A stretch of 64,000 nucleotides of DNA from Acidobacteriota bacterium (GTDB taxonomy: Bacteria > Acidobacteriota > Terriglobia > Bryobacterales > Bryobacteraceae). The stretch spans positions 41,600-105,599 of the forward strand of contig JAFKEE010000049.1 of the NCBI GenBank assembly GCA_017307505.1, given 5' to 3'. The position numbers and the translations under genes were made by a program. Within the stretch, counting starts at the first letter, position 1. The number at the start of each line of letters is the position of its first letter. The notes beneath the pieces were generated by a model. That model worked only from the letters and a program-made list of their open reading frames with translations, was not told where the DNA came from and did no database searches. Below are positions 43,554 to 51,324 of this stretch, one piece after another.

Positions 43554-43790
43554 ATGATGACCCCAGGCGCAGCGATATCCCGGATTGAGATGGAAGCACC
43601 GCTGGCGAATGCGGTAGCCCGCGGACTGACGGCAGACTGCGAATGGCGGCTGCCCTCGGGTGAGGATTTGATCTCCTTTGCGCTGGCAACAGGCTTCGCT
43701 GCCGGGCCCTTATTGCCCGGTCCGGTGGCGCCGGTGAGCGAGCGGGGCTCCGAATTAGCGAGGAGCGGCCGTTCGCGGAGGCGCATGTGA
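43554..43790 (+). CDS. Doubtful small open frame before the Tad operon
   Basis: 78 codons starting at a double ATG with AGGAG four bases upstream. The product (for example RLPSGEDLISFALATGFAAG) has no signal, pilin or known motif, and its end is Arg-rich, as expected from non-coding GC-rich DNA. I keep it because of the good ribosome site. If it is not a gene, the stretch 43528-44007 is a 480-base leader of the Tad operon. Confidence 0.3.
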   Translation: MMTPGAAISRIEMEAPLANAVARGLTADCEWRLPSGEDLISFALATGFAAGPLLPGPVAPVSERGSELARSGRSRRRM

Positions 43791-43846
43791 CGAGTTCGAC
43801 GGAGGCAGTCAGTGGTACAGACTGCCCGCAGGCGACGCGGAGTCGA

Positions 43847-43871
43847 GCCGGAAGTGGAGTCCGGCCGTTTT
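43847..43871 (+). terminator. Small GC hairpin with short T-run upstream of cpaB
   Basis: GCCGGA and TCCGGC pair around a 7-base loop and are followed by CG and TTTT. It could end transcription of the membrane-protein pair or act as a leader structure of the Tad operon. A further 7-bp inverted repeat (GGCAGTC/GACTGCC) lies just before it at about 43804-43826. Confidence 0.4.
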
Positions 43872-44007
43872 ACTCCGCCAGCCTATCGATGATGCAACGC
43901 GGTGATGTGGAGACACGATCCACGGCCCACGGGGCTGGACATCGAAATTGGATGGCAAAGCGCCTTTTACCGGTGACGGTGGAGGCCATGGATCAGGAGG
44001 CAAGGAT

Positions 44008-44946
44008 ATGGATCGCAGGTTTCTAACAGTACTCGGGGTGAGTCTGGTGTTTGCGCTGGTCGTCAGCAGCATCTTTTACCAGATGACCTCGCGGGCCAAC
44101 GGCCCCAAGAAGCAGGAGGTCAGCGACCTGCGAGACATGGTTATCGCCGCGCGGCCGCTGCCGGTGGGCCTCACCGTCAAGACGGCAGACGTGAAGGTAA
44201 TCAAAGTCCCGGTCCAGGCGTTCCCGAAGGGCGCCTTCAGCAAGCCGGAAGACGTGCTGGACCGTCCGGTGGTGGCTTCGATTCTGGCGGAAGAGCCGAT
44301 CAGCGAAGGCCGCCTGGCGCAGCGCGGCAGTGGAGTTGGCCTGGCGCCGATCATCCCGGTTGGCATGCGAGCCGTGACGGTTCGCGTCAACGACGTGGTG
44401 GGCGTGGCGGGCTATGTGCTGCCTGGCATGCGCGTGGACGTCCTGATTACGGGCCACCCGCCGGGAAACCAGACGACGGTGACGAAGACGGTGCTGCAGA
44501 ACATCCTGGTACTGTCATCGGGCCAGATGATGCAGACGGACCAGACCGGCAAGCCGGTGGACGCGCCGAACGTCACAGTGCTGGTGACGCCGCAGCAGGC
44601 GGAGTTGCTGACGCTGGCCGGCAATGAGGGCCGCATCCAACTGGTGCTGCGCAACGGCGGTGATCAGAACATCGAGAAGACAGAAGGACTGAGCCTGTCA
44701 AGCCTGTACGGCAGCCATAGCCGGATGCTGGCGGGTGGCGGCGGCGGCCAGCAGTCGGATGATCCCGACGGGCTGGTCCAGCGACCGCGCCGGGCACGCC
44801 CCGCTCCGGTGGCCGTGGCCGCAGCGCCTGTAGCCGCGCCTCCGCCGGCTCCGGTGCCTGACCAGATCATCACCATTCGCGGGATCGACAAGAAGGTCGA
44901 GAACGTGTCGAGCAAAAAATCGAGCGAAGACGCCGGAAGGAACTAA
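44008..44946 (+). CDS. cpaB: Tad pilus assembly protein CpaB/RcpC
   Basis: 312 residues from ATG 44008, behind AGGAGG. One N-terminal TM helix (LTVLGVSLVFALVVSSIFY), then a SAF domain (VIAARPLPVGLTVKTADVK) and the RcpC/CpaB fold (GMRAVTVRVNDVVGVAGYVL, GMRVDVLIT, LVTPQQAELLTLAGNEGRIQ). A Gly/Pro/Ala-rich low-complexity tail follows. CpaB sits in the periplasm beside the secretin and helps pilus passage through the outer membrane. It opens the operon cpaB-cpaC-cpaE-cpaF-tadB-tadC, with cpaC eight bases after its stop. Confidence 0.93.
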   Translation: MDRRFLTVLGVSLVFALVVSSIFYQMTSRANGPKKQEVSDLRDMVIAARPLPVGLTVKTADVKVIKVPVQAFPKGAFSKPEDVLDRPVVASILAEEPISEGRLAQRGSGVGLAPIIPVGMRAVTVRVNDVVGVAGYVLPGMRVDVLITGHPPGNQTTVTKTVLQNILVLSSGQMMQTDQTGKPVDAPNVTVLVTPQQAELLTLAGNEGRIQLVLRNGGDQNIEKTEGLSLSSLYGSHSRMLAGGGGGQQSDDPDGLVQRPRRARPAPVAVAAAPVAAPPPAPVPDQIITIRGIDKKVENVSSKKSSEDAGRN

Positions 44947-44954
44947 TAAGCGCC

Positions 44955-46364
44955 ATGAAACGTATCGCTAAAATCGCGCTTGGCCTGGCTGTAGGGCTGG
45001 CCATTTTCGTGGTGTCCGGTGCACAGGCTCTGAAGGCACAGGGTGGAGCGGAAGACATCCGCGTCACGTTGGGCAAGAGCGTGGTCATCGACTACCCGGA
45101 GGATGTGAACCGGATTTCCACCTCGAATCCGGAAGTAGTGGACTATGTGCCCGTATCGACGCGGGAGATCCTGCTGCACGCCAAGGGACTGGGTGCGGCG
45201 ACGCTGGTGATCTGGGCCAAGTCCGGGCAGCGCAATTTCTACAACATTAACGTCGAGCAGAATCTGGATCCGGCGCGCAAGCTGATCCGCGACGCCTTCC
45301 CGAAGGAAGACATTATCGTGGCCAGCGCCAAGGACACCATTTCGGTGACCGGTGTGGTTTCGAACCAGATGGTGATGGACCGCATTGTGGCCTATCTGAC
45401 ACCGATGGCGAAGAGCGTGGTGAACAACCTGAAGGTGAAGGCCGCGCCGGTGGAGAAGCAGGTGATGCTGCGGGTGAAGTTCGCCGAGCTGAACCGGAAC
45501 TACTCGAACCAGTTTGCCGTAAACCTGACGTCGATTGGCGCCCTGAATACGGTGGGCAGCGTGGGCACGGGCCAGTTTGGCTCGACGCGGCCTGACACCA
45601 TCGGCGGCGGCGCCAGTTCGTTCAGTATTACGGACGCCCTGAACATCTTTGCTTTCCGACCCGACCTCAATCTGGCGGCCTTTGTGAAGCTGCTGCAACA
45701 GCAGGGTATGCTGCAGATCCTGGCCGAGCCGAACCTGATCACGAGCAACGGCAAGGAAGCCAGCTTCCTGGTAGGTGGTGAGTTCCCGGTGCCGGTGCTG
45801 CAGGGCGGCGCGAATTCCGGCGCGGTGACGATTCAGTTCCGCGAATATGGCATCCGCCTGACGTTCAACCCGTCGATGACGGAGAACGGCACGCTCAAGA
45901 TGTATGTGAAGCCGGAAGTGTCCACCATCGACCTGGCGAACGCCGTGTCGGTGAGCGGCTTCGTGATTCCTGCATTGGCGACGCGCCGCGTCGAATCGAC
46001 GATCGAACTCGGGCCCGGGCAGAGCTTCATCATCGGTGGTCTGGTGGATGACCGCACCAACGAAGTCTTTGCGAAAATGCCGGGGCTGGCCAACATCCCG
46101 TTGCTGGGGCAACTGTTCAAGAGCCGCAACGAGAACCGCCAGAAGACCGAGCTGATCGTGCTGGTGACGCCTGAGTTCGTGGAACCGCAGAGTGCGGCGG
46201 ACCAGAAGCTGCTGCCGAACATGCCGGGCGGATTCCTGCACCCCATGATGCTGCCGAACGGCATGCCGGGCTCGTCCAACACCGGATCGGGCGCGAAGAT
46301 CATCAAGGGTGATCCGGCGGAGATCCGGAAAGACGCGATGAAGCGGATGCCTCCGGCCAAGTAG
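44955..46364 (+). CDS. cpaC: Tad pilus outer-membrane secretin CpaC/RcpA
   Basis: 469 residues with signal peptide (residues 1-29). The N-terminal pilus-associated domain (ITLGKS-like DIRVTLGKSVVIDYPEDV) is followed by a BON-type segment (DTISVTGVVSNQMVMDRIV). The secretin core runs from about 150 to 415 (VMLRVKFAELNRN, LLQQQGMLQILAEPNLIT, FLVGGEFPVPVLQ, IRLTFNPSMT, IELGPGQSFIIGGLV, IPLLGQLF, ELIVLVTPEFV). It forms the ring pore through which the Flp pilus leaves the cell. It is between cpaB (eight-base gap) and cpaE (44-base gap). Confidence 0.95.
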   Translation: MKRIAKIALGLAVGLAIFVVSGAQALKAQGGAEDIRVTLGKSVVIDYPEDVNRISTSNPEVVDYVPVSTREILLHAKGLGAATLVIWAKSGQRNFYNINVEQNLDPARKLIRDAFPKEDIIVASAKDTISVTGVVSNQMVMDRIVAYLTPMAKSVVNNLKVKAAPVEKQVMLRVKFAELNRNYSNQFAVNLTSIGALNTVGSVGTGQFGSTRPDTIGGGASSFSITDALNIFAFRPDLNLAAFVKLLQQQGMLQILAEPNLITSNGKEASFLVGGEFPVPVLQGGANSGAVTIQFREYGIRLTFNPSMTENGTLKMYVKPEVSTIDLANAVSVSGFVIPALATRRVESTIELGPGQSFIIGGLVDDRTNEVFAKMPGLANIPLLGQLFKSRNENRQKTELIVLVTPEFVEPQSAADQKLLPNMPGGFLHPMMLPNGMPGSSNTGSGAKIIKGDPAEIRKDAMKRMPPAK

Positions 46365-46408
46365 CCATCCTGGCCGAGACGCAGACGAACAGGGGTGCTG
46401 GAGATCGC

Positions 46409-47617
46409 ATGAACGGGCGTGGCACAGTTCGAGAGCCATCCTTGACGGCCCTGCTGATAGCAGAGGACCGCGAGATGGCTCGACGCCTTCAGTTGTCGCT
46501 CGCCGAATCCAGGGTATTCGAGGTGCTGTCGGAGCTGAAGAGCTATCCGGCGGAACAGACGCTCGAGATCCGGCTGAGGCAGATACAACCGGAGGTGGTG
46601 TTGCTGGATGTGGCCACAGACCTCACCGTGGCGCTCCGGCTGATGCGGTTCATCGCCGGTTTCCAGCCGACGATCCAGGTGATCGGGGTTCACAACGACA
46701 ACGATCCCCAGGTGCTGATCCAGAGCCTGCGGGCGGGCGCGTGCGAGTTCCTGTACGAGCCTTTTGAAATCGCGGCGCAAAAAGAGGCCGCGACCCGCAT
46801 CTGCCGGCTGCGTGAGCCGGAAGGGCACTCCAAGCAGGATTTCGGCAAGGTGGTGACGTTCTCGTCGGCCAAGCCGGGGTCCGGGGCGTCGACGCTGGCG
46901 ACGCAGACCGCGTTCTGCCTGAAGCGGATTACGGGCAAGCGCGTGCTGCTGGCCGATTTCGACATCCTGAGCGGCTCGACGGCCTTCGCGCTGAAGCTGA
47001 ATCCCACATATTCGCTGATGGATGCGCTGGAGCGGTCGGACCAGCTGGACCCGGGGTTGTGGTCTTCGCTGGTGGTGAGCGTGGGCGGTCTGGACGTGCT
47101 GGCGGCGCCGGATGCGGCGATGTCGGACGCGATTGAGTTCAGCCGGCTGCACGATGTCCTGGAGTATGCGCGCATGCTCTACGACTGGGTGGTGGTGGAT
47201 CTGCCGACGGTCTTCCACCGGCTGAGCCTGTTTGTCCTGTCCGAAGCGGAGCAGTCGTTTCTTGTTTCGACTTCGGAGCTGCCCAGCCTGCACCTGGCGC
47301 GGCGCGCGGTGGGCATGCTGAGCCAGCTCGGCTATGGGAGAGACCGCTATCAGATGGTGGTCAACCGGGTGAACCGGAAGGCCGACATTTCGACGGCGGA
47401 CATGGAAAAGATCTTCACGTGCTCGGTGTTTGCGTCGTTCCCGAACGACTACTATGCCTTGCACAAGGTAGTGACCCGGGCGGAACCGCTGCCCGCCGAT
47501 TGCGACCTGGGCCGCAGCATCGAGCAGATCTCGGTGCGGATTGCCGGCCTGTCGCAGAGCGATAGAAAGACAGGCTCCGGAGTACTTGAGTCGAAGCCGG
47601 CGCTGTCAGAGGGGTGA
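46409..47617 (+). CDS. cpaE: CpaE/TadZ-type ATPase with receiver-like domain
   Basis: 402 residues. The N-terminal 130 are receiver-like (LLIAEDREMARRL, VVLLDVATDLTVALRLM) without an obvious full phosphorylation site. The C-terminal 250 are a MinD/ParA-like domain: FSSAKPGSGASTLATQ, VLLADFDILSGS, DWVVVDLPT. The P-loop keeps the signature Lys after A but has Ala where the ATP-binding Lys is expected (GSGAST), a change also known from some TadZ proteins. It positions the pilus machine at the membrane or pole. It is followed by cpaF after 85 bases. Confidence 0.92.
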   Translation: MNGRGTVREPSLTALLIAEDREMARRLQLSLAESRVFEVLSELKSYPAEQTLEIRLRQIQPEVVLLDVATDLTVALRLMRFIAGFQPTIQVIGVHNDNDPQVLIQSLRAGACEFLYEPFEIAAQKEAATRICRLREPEGHSKQDFGKVVTFSSAKPGSGASTLATQTAFCLKRITGKRVLLADFDILSGSTAFALKLNPTYSLMDALERSDQLDPGLWSSLVVSVGGLDVLAAPDAAMSDAIEFSRLHDVLEYARMLYDWVVVDLPTVFHRLSLFVLSEAEQSFLVSTSELPSLHLARRAVGMLSQLGYGRDRYQMVVNRVNRKADISTADMEKIFTCSVFASFPNDYYALHKVVTRAEPLPADCDLGRSIEQISVRIAGLSQSDRKTGSGVLESKPALSEG

Positions 47618-47702
47618 TGGCCTCTCAAGTTTTTGGCGCGGGTGGCCGATCAATTAGGAGCAGGCAGCAGATGCTGCCAGGAAAGAATCTTAGAGGACCA
47701 GC

Positions 47703-49064
47703 ATGATTCCGACGATGGATCAAAAACCGGCGCAGCCGATCTCCTGGGAACAGCGGCTATTGAAGAATGCCGGGAAGCCCAAGTCGTCGTTGAAGCCGGA
47801 GTATCAGGAACTCAAGTTCACCCTCCATCGGAAGCTGCTGGACAAGATCAACCTCGAAGCACTGGCGACGATCGACAACCAGCGGGTGCGAGGCGAGGTT
47901 CGGTCCGCGCTGATCTCGCTGATCGACAGCGAACCCACGCTGTTGAGCGCGCTGGAAAAGCAGCAGATCTGCGAAGAGGTACTGGACGAAGTCTTCGGTC
48001 TTGGTCCGCTGGAGCCGCTGCTTCAGGATCCGACCATCTCGGACATCCTGGTGAACGGCAGCAAGCAGGTCTATGTGGAACGCAAGGGCCTGCTGGAATT
48101 GACCAGCGTCACCTTCCGCGACGACCAGCACCTGCTGCGCATCATTGACAAGATTGTCAGCCAGGTAGGCCGCCGCGTTGACGAATCGACGCCCATGGTG
48201 GACGCCCGCCTGCTGGACGGAAGCCGCGTCAACGCGATCATTCCGCCGCTGGCGCTGGACGGGCCACTGATGTCCATCCGCCGCTTTTCCCAGGACAAGC
48301 TGATGCCGGCCGACCTGGTGGAGAAGAAGGCCCTGACGCGCGGCATGATGGAGCTGCTGGAAGCAGCGGTGAAGGCGCACCTGAACATCATCATCATCGG
48401 TGGTACGGGCGCCGGTAAGACGACGCTGCTGAACGCGCTCTCCTTCTTCATCAACCCCAAAGAACGCATCATCACGATTGAGGACGCGGCCGAACTGCAG
48501 CTGAAGCAGCCGCACGTGGCACGCCTCGAAACGCGTCCTCCGAACCTGGAAGGCCACGGCGCCGTCCGGCAGCGTGAGTTGCTGATCAACAGTCTGCGTA
48601 TGCGCCCCGACCGCATTGTGGTCGGCGAAGTCCGCGGTCCGGAAGCGCTGGACATGCTGCAGGCGATGAACACCGGTCACGACGGATCGTTGACTACGAT
48701 CCACGCGAACTCGCCTCGCGATGGTATCAGCCGTCTGGAAGTGATGGTTTCGCTGGCTAACGCCAGCATGCAGTTGATCTCCATCCGCCAGCAGATCGCC
48801 AGCGCGGTGCACGTGCTGGTGCAGGCGGCCCGCCTGAGCGATGGCTCGCGCCGCGTGACGAATATTACCGAAGTGACGGGCATGGAAGGCGAAGTGGTGA
48901 CCTTGCAGGACATCTTCGTTTTCGAGAAGCGCGGTCTTTCCCCGGAAGGGCGCGTGCTGGGCCGTTTCGCGGCGACCGGCATCCGGCCGAAGTTTTACGA
49001 GAAGCTGCTTGCCGCGGGCATCCGCCTGCGGCCTGATCTTTTCGACGAAGTAGTGGAGATCTGA
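47703..49064 (+). CDS. cpaF: Tad pilus assembly ATPase CpaF/TadA
   Basis: 453 residues, ATG 47703 behind GAGGAC. It is a type II/IV secretion ATPase: N-terminal domain to about 220 ([40 protein letters not shown]), Walker [17 protein letters not shown], Asp box ITIEDAAEL, Walker [21 protein letters not shown], and His box [11 protein letters not shown] hexamer on the cytoplasmic side powers pilus assembly and possibly retraction. tadB follows after five bases, so it is part of the same operon. All catalytic motifs are intact. Confidence 0.96.
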   Translation: MIPTMDQKPAQPISWEQRLLKNAGKPKSSLKPEYQELKFTLHRKLLDKINLEALATIDNQRVRGEVRSALISLIDSEPTLLSALEKQQICEEVLDEVFGLGPLEPLLQDPTISDILVNGSKQVYVERKGLLELTSVTFRDDQHLLRIIDKIVSQVGRRVDESTPMVDARLLDGSRVNAIIPPLALDGPLMSIRRFSQDKLMPADLVEKKALTRGMMELLEAAVKAHLNIIIIGGTGAGKTTLLNALSFFINPKERIITIEDAAELQLKQPHVARLETRPPNLEGHGAVRQRELLINSLRMRPDRIVVGEVRGPEALDMLQAMNTGHDGSLTTIHANSPRDGISRLEVMVSLANASMQLISIRQQIASAVHVLVQAARLSDGSRRVTNITEVTGMEGEVVTLQDIFVFEKRGLSPEGRVLGRFAATGIRPKFYEKLLAAGIRLRPDLFDEVVEI

Positions 49065-49069
49065 GGGTC

Positions 49070-50047
49070 ATGAATTTCATCCTCCTCCTGCTTGTCATTT
49101 GGGCCGCCGTTGGTGGCGGCTGGTGGATCCTTTCGAATGCGTTCAAGAACGCTGATGCGGATAAGATCAAGCACCGGCTGCTGGGCACGAACCGGTTGGG
49201 GCGTGGCAAGAAGGGCGAACGGTCAGCCATCCCACTGATCGCAGAAGAAGACAAGATTACGGGCAAGTATGTCCTGCGCGTGCTGCACCGCTACCAGTTG
49301 CAGGACCGCCTGAAGACGCTGCTCGACCAGGCCGGCCTGAAGTGGAAAGTGGCGCGGCTGGTGCACATGTGCCTGGCGCTGTTCCTGGCCGGATTTGCGG
49401 TGGGTTGGCTGTTCCTGCCTTCGCGGTTCCAGTCGCTGTCGGTGCTGCCGGCACTGGGGCTGGGCTGCTTCCCGCTGCTCTATGTGACGCACAAGAAGAA
49501 GCAGCGGCTGCACAAGTTTGAAGAACAGTTCCCGGAGAGCCTCGAGTTTGTGGCCCGTTCGATGCGCGCCGGGCACGCGTTCTCGGTTTCGCTGGAAATG
49601 CTGCACCGTGAGTTCCAGGAGCCGCTGGCGGGTGAGTTCCGGCGTACGTTTGAGGAACACAACCTCGGGTTGCCCCTCGACGCTGCGCTGCAGAAACTGG
49701 CTGTCCGCGTACCTTCGCTGGACGTGCACTTCTTCGTCTCTGCGGTTTTGCTCCAGAAACGAACGGGCGGCAACCTGGCTGAAATTCTGGACAAGCTGGC
49801 GTACGTGATTCGCGAGCGTTTCAAGCTGCGCGGCAAGATCAAGGCCATCAGCGCCCACGGCCGCATGACGGGCATGGCGCTGTCGTCCATCCCCTGCGCG
49901 GTGGCGGGGTTCATGTTTATCGTCAATCCCGAGTATGTGACCTTCTTCGTCAAGGAAGAGACGGGCAACATCATGGCGCTGAGCGCCGTCGGGTTGCAGG
50001 TTATCGGCTACCTGATCATCAAGAAGATCGTGAATATCGAGGTCTAG
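49070..50047 (+). CDS. tadB: Tad pilus inner-membrane platform protein TadB
   Basis: 325 residues with a type II secretion F domain. An N-terminal TM helix (LLLLVIWAAVGGGWWIL) is followed by a basic region, two helices around VHMCLALFLAGFAVGWLFL and VLPALGLGCFPLLYV, then the cytoplasmic F segment (FPESLEFVARSMRAGHAFS, KRTGGNLAEILDKLAYVIRE) and two C-terminal helices. With TadC it forms the membrane base on which CpaF acts. The stop lies three bases before tadC. Confidence 0.94.
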   Translation: MNFILLLLVIWAAVGGGWWILSNAFKNADADKIKHRLLGTNRLGRGKKGERSAIPLIAEEDKITGKYVLRVLHRYQLQDRLKTLLDQAGLKWKVARLVHMCLALFLAGFAVGWLFLPSRFQSLSVLPALGLGCFPLLYVTHKKKQRLHKFEEQFPESLEFVARSMRAGHAFSVSLEMLHREFQEPLAGEFRRTFEEHNLGLPLDAALQKLAVRVPSLDVHFFVSAVLLQKRTGGNLAEILDKLAYVIRERFKLRGKIKAISAHGRMTGMALSSIPCAVAGFMFIVNPEYVTFFVKEETGNIMALSAVGLQVIGYLIIKKIVNIEV

Positions 50048-50050
50048 TCC

Positions 50051-50971
50051 ATGGCAATGATACTCAGTTTCGTGGTCTTTCTGGCCGTGGCGATCGGGAT
50101 TGCGCTGCTGGGCATGAAGCTCTGGCTGCGGCCGAAAGAAGCGATTGAACGTGTGACTGGTGGCGGCGTGAACCACGAAGAGGAGATGCCGACCCACCCG
50201 AGCCTCGTGTTCCGCGACATGCTGAACCGGCTGGGTACCGTGCTGCCGGCTTCGCCGAAGGACGTTTCGGTGATGCAGCGGCGGCTGATCCGGGCCGGGA
50301 TGCGCGGGCCGAACGCGCTGCGTATGCTGTACGGCGCGAAGGTGATTCTGGGTGTGGCGCTGCCGCTGATCATGACGGCGGTTGTCTGGAATTCCTCGGC
50401 GGAAGGTTTCAACAAGGGCGCTGCCGTCCTGGCGGCGGCCGGCCTGGGCTTCTTCGGCCCGAACGAATATGTCTCGATCATGTCGCGCCGCAGGCAGAAA
50501 GAGATTCGCCGCGGCCTGGCCAACTCGCTCGACCTGATGGTCGTCTGCGTGGAGTCGGGGCTTGGACTGGATCAGGCGATCCTGCAGGTCGCCAAGGAAC
50601 TGGAGCACGCGCATCCGGAGATCAGCGAGGAGTTCGCCATGGTGAACCTGGAGCTGAAGGCCGGCAAGCGGCGTCCGGAAGCCTTGCGCAACCTGGCGGA
50701 ACGCACCGCGGTTGACGATTTGAAGAAGCTGGTGGCCGTGCTGATCCAGGCGGACCGCTTCGGCACAGGCGTGGCGCAGAGCCTGCGCGCGCACTCGGAC
50801 TTCATGCGAGTGCAGGCGCGGCAGATCGCCGAAGAGAAGGCTGCCAAGCTCGGCGTCAAACTTGTGTTCCCGATCTTCTTTTGCATTTTGCCGTCATTGT
50901 TCGTGGTGACGGTTGGACCAGTGGCTGTCAAGATCATGCGGGAGCTGATCCCGATGATGACTGGCGTGTGA
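50051..50971 (+). CDS. tadC: Tad pilus inner-membrane platform protein TadC
   Basis: 306 residues with a type II secretion F domain. One N-terminal helix (ILSFVVFLAVAIGIALLGM), two helices around AKVILGVALPLIMTAVVW and AAVLAAAGLGFFGP, the F segment (LANSLDLMVVCVESGLGLDQ, RFGTGVAQSLRAHSDFMRVQ), and a C-terminal helix (LVFPIFFCILPSLFVVTVG). It partners TadB. No TadD, pilin, prepilin peptidase or TadE/F gene follows; these must lie elsewhere in the genome. Confidence 0.94.
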   Translation: MAMILSFVVFLAVAIGIALLGMKLWLRPKEAIERVTGGGVNHEEEMPTHPSLVFRDMLNRLGTVLPASPKDVSVMQRRLIRAGMRGPNALRMLYGAKVILGVALPLIMTAVVWNSSAEGFNKGAAVLAAAGLGFFGPNEYVSIMSRRRQKEIRRGLANSLDLMVVCVESGLGLDQAILQVAKELEHAHPEISEEFAMVNLELKAGKRRPEALRNLAERTAVDDLKKLVAVLIQADRFGTGVAQSLRAHSDFMRVQARQIAEEKAAKLGVKLVFPIFFCILPSLFVVTVGPVAVKIMRELIPMMTGV

Positions 50972-51045
50972 GTGGTCTCTCGCAGAGAGAAGCCTCACGA
51001 AAGTTTAATTGTTCGTTCGCGGGATAGGGAAAGGAGACATCTCAA

Positions 51046-51147
51046 ATGGAAACGACTTCACTCGTTCGCGTGGCCTGCGCTGTTCTGGCCGTTGTATTTC
51101 TCGGCGTCATCATCATGCGCCGCAAGGGCAAGGAATCCGACGAGTAG
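51046..51147 (+). CDS. 33-residue single-TM membrane peptide
   Basis: A short frame with a good ribosome site (AAAGGAG, ten bases before ATG). The product has a polar N-terminus, a single hydrophobic helix (VACAVLAVVFLGVIIM) and a basic/acidic cytoplasmic end (RRKGKESDE), fitting the positive-inside rule. It lies between tadC and the secreted propeller gene on the same strand, 74 bases after tadC. It may be an accessory of the pilus platform or an independent small membrane protein. The about 175 bases that follow hold short GC repeats but no further gene. Confidence 0.6.
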   Translation: METTSLVRVACAVLAVVFLGVIIMRRKGKESDE

Positions 51148-51324
51148 ATTCCTGCTTGCACCGGGACCCGGGTATTTCAGGGTTTTTGGGAACCAAGACT
51201 TGGATGCAATCCAGCGGGGCATAGCCCTGGCCGGGAGAGAGCCGGAAGGCCGGAGGCCGGGCTGTGACCGCTGGGTTCGACCGGATCGAGATCGATTGAT
51301 TTTTGTGGATTGAGGGAGTGTACG

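Noticed and set aside
43787..44026. 79-codon open frame before cpaB
   Set aside because: No ribosome site, overlaps the cpaB start and has no recognisable protein features.
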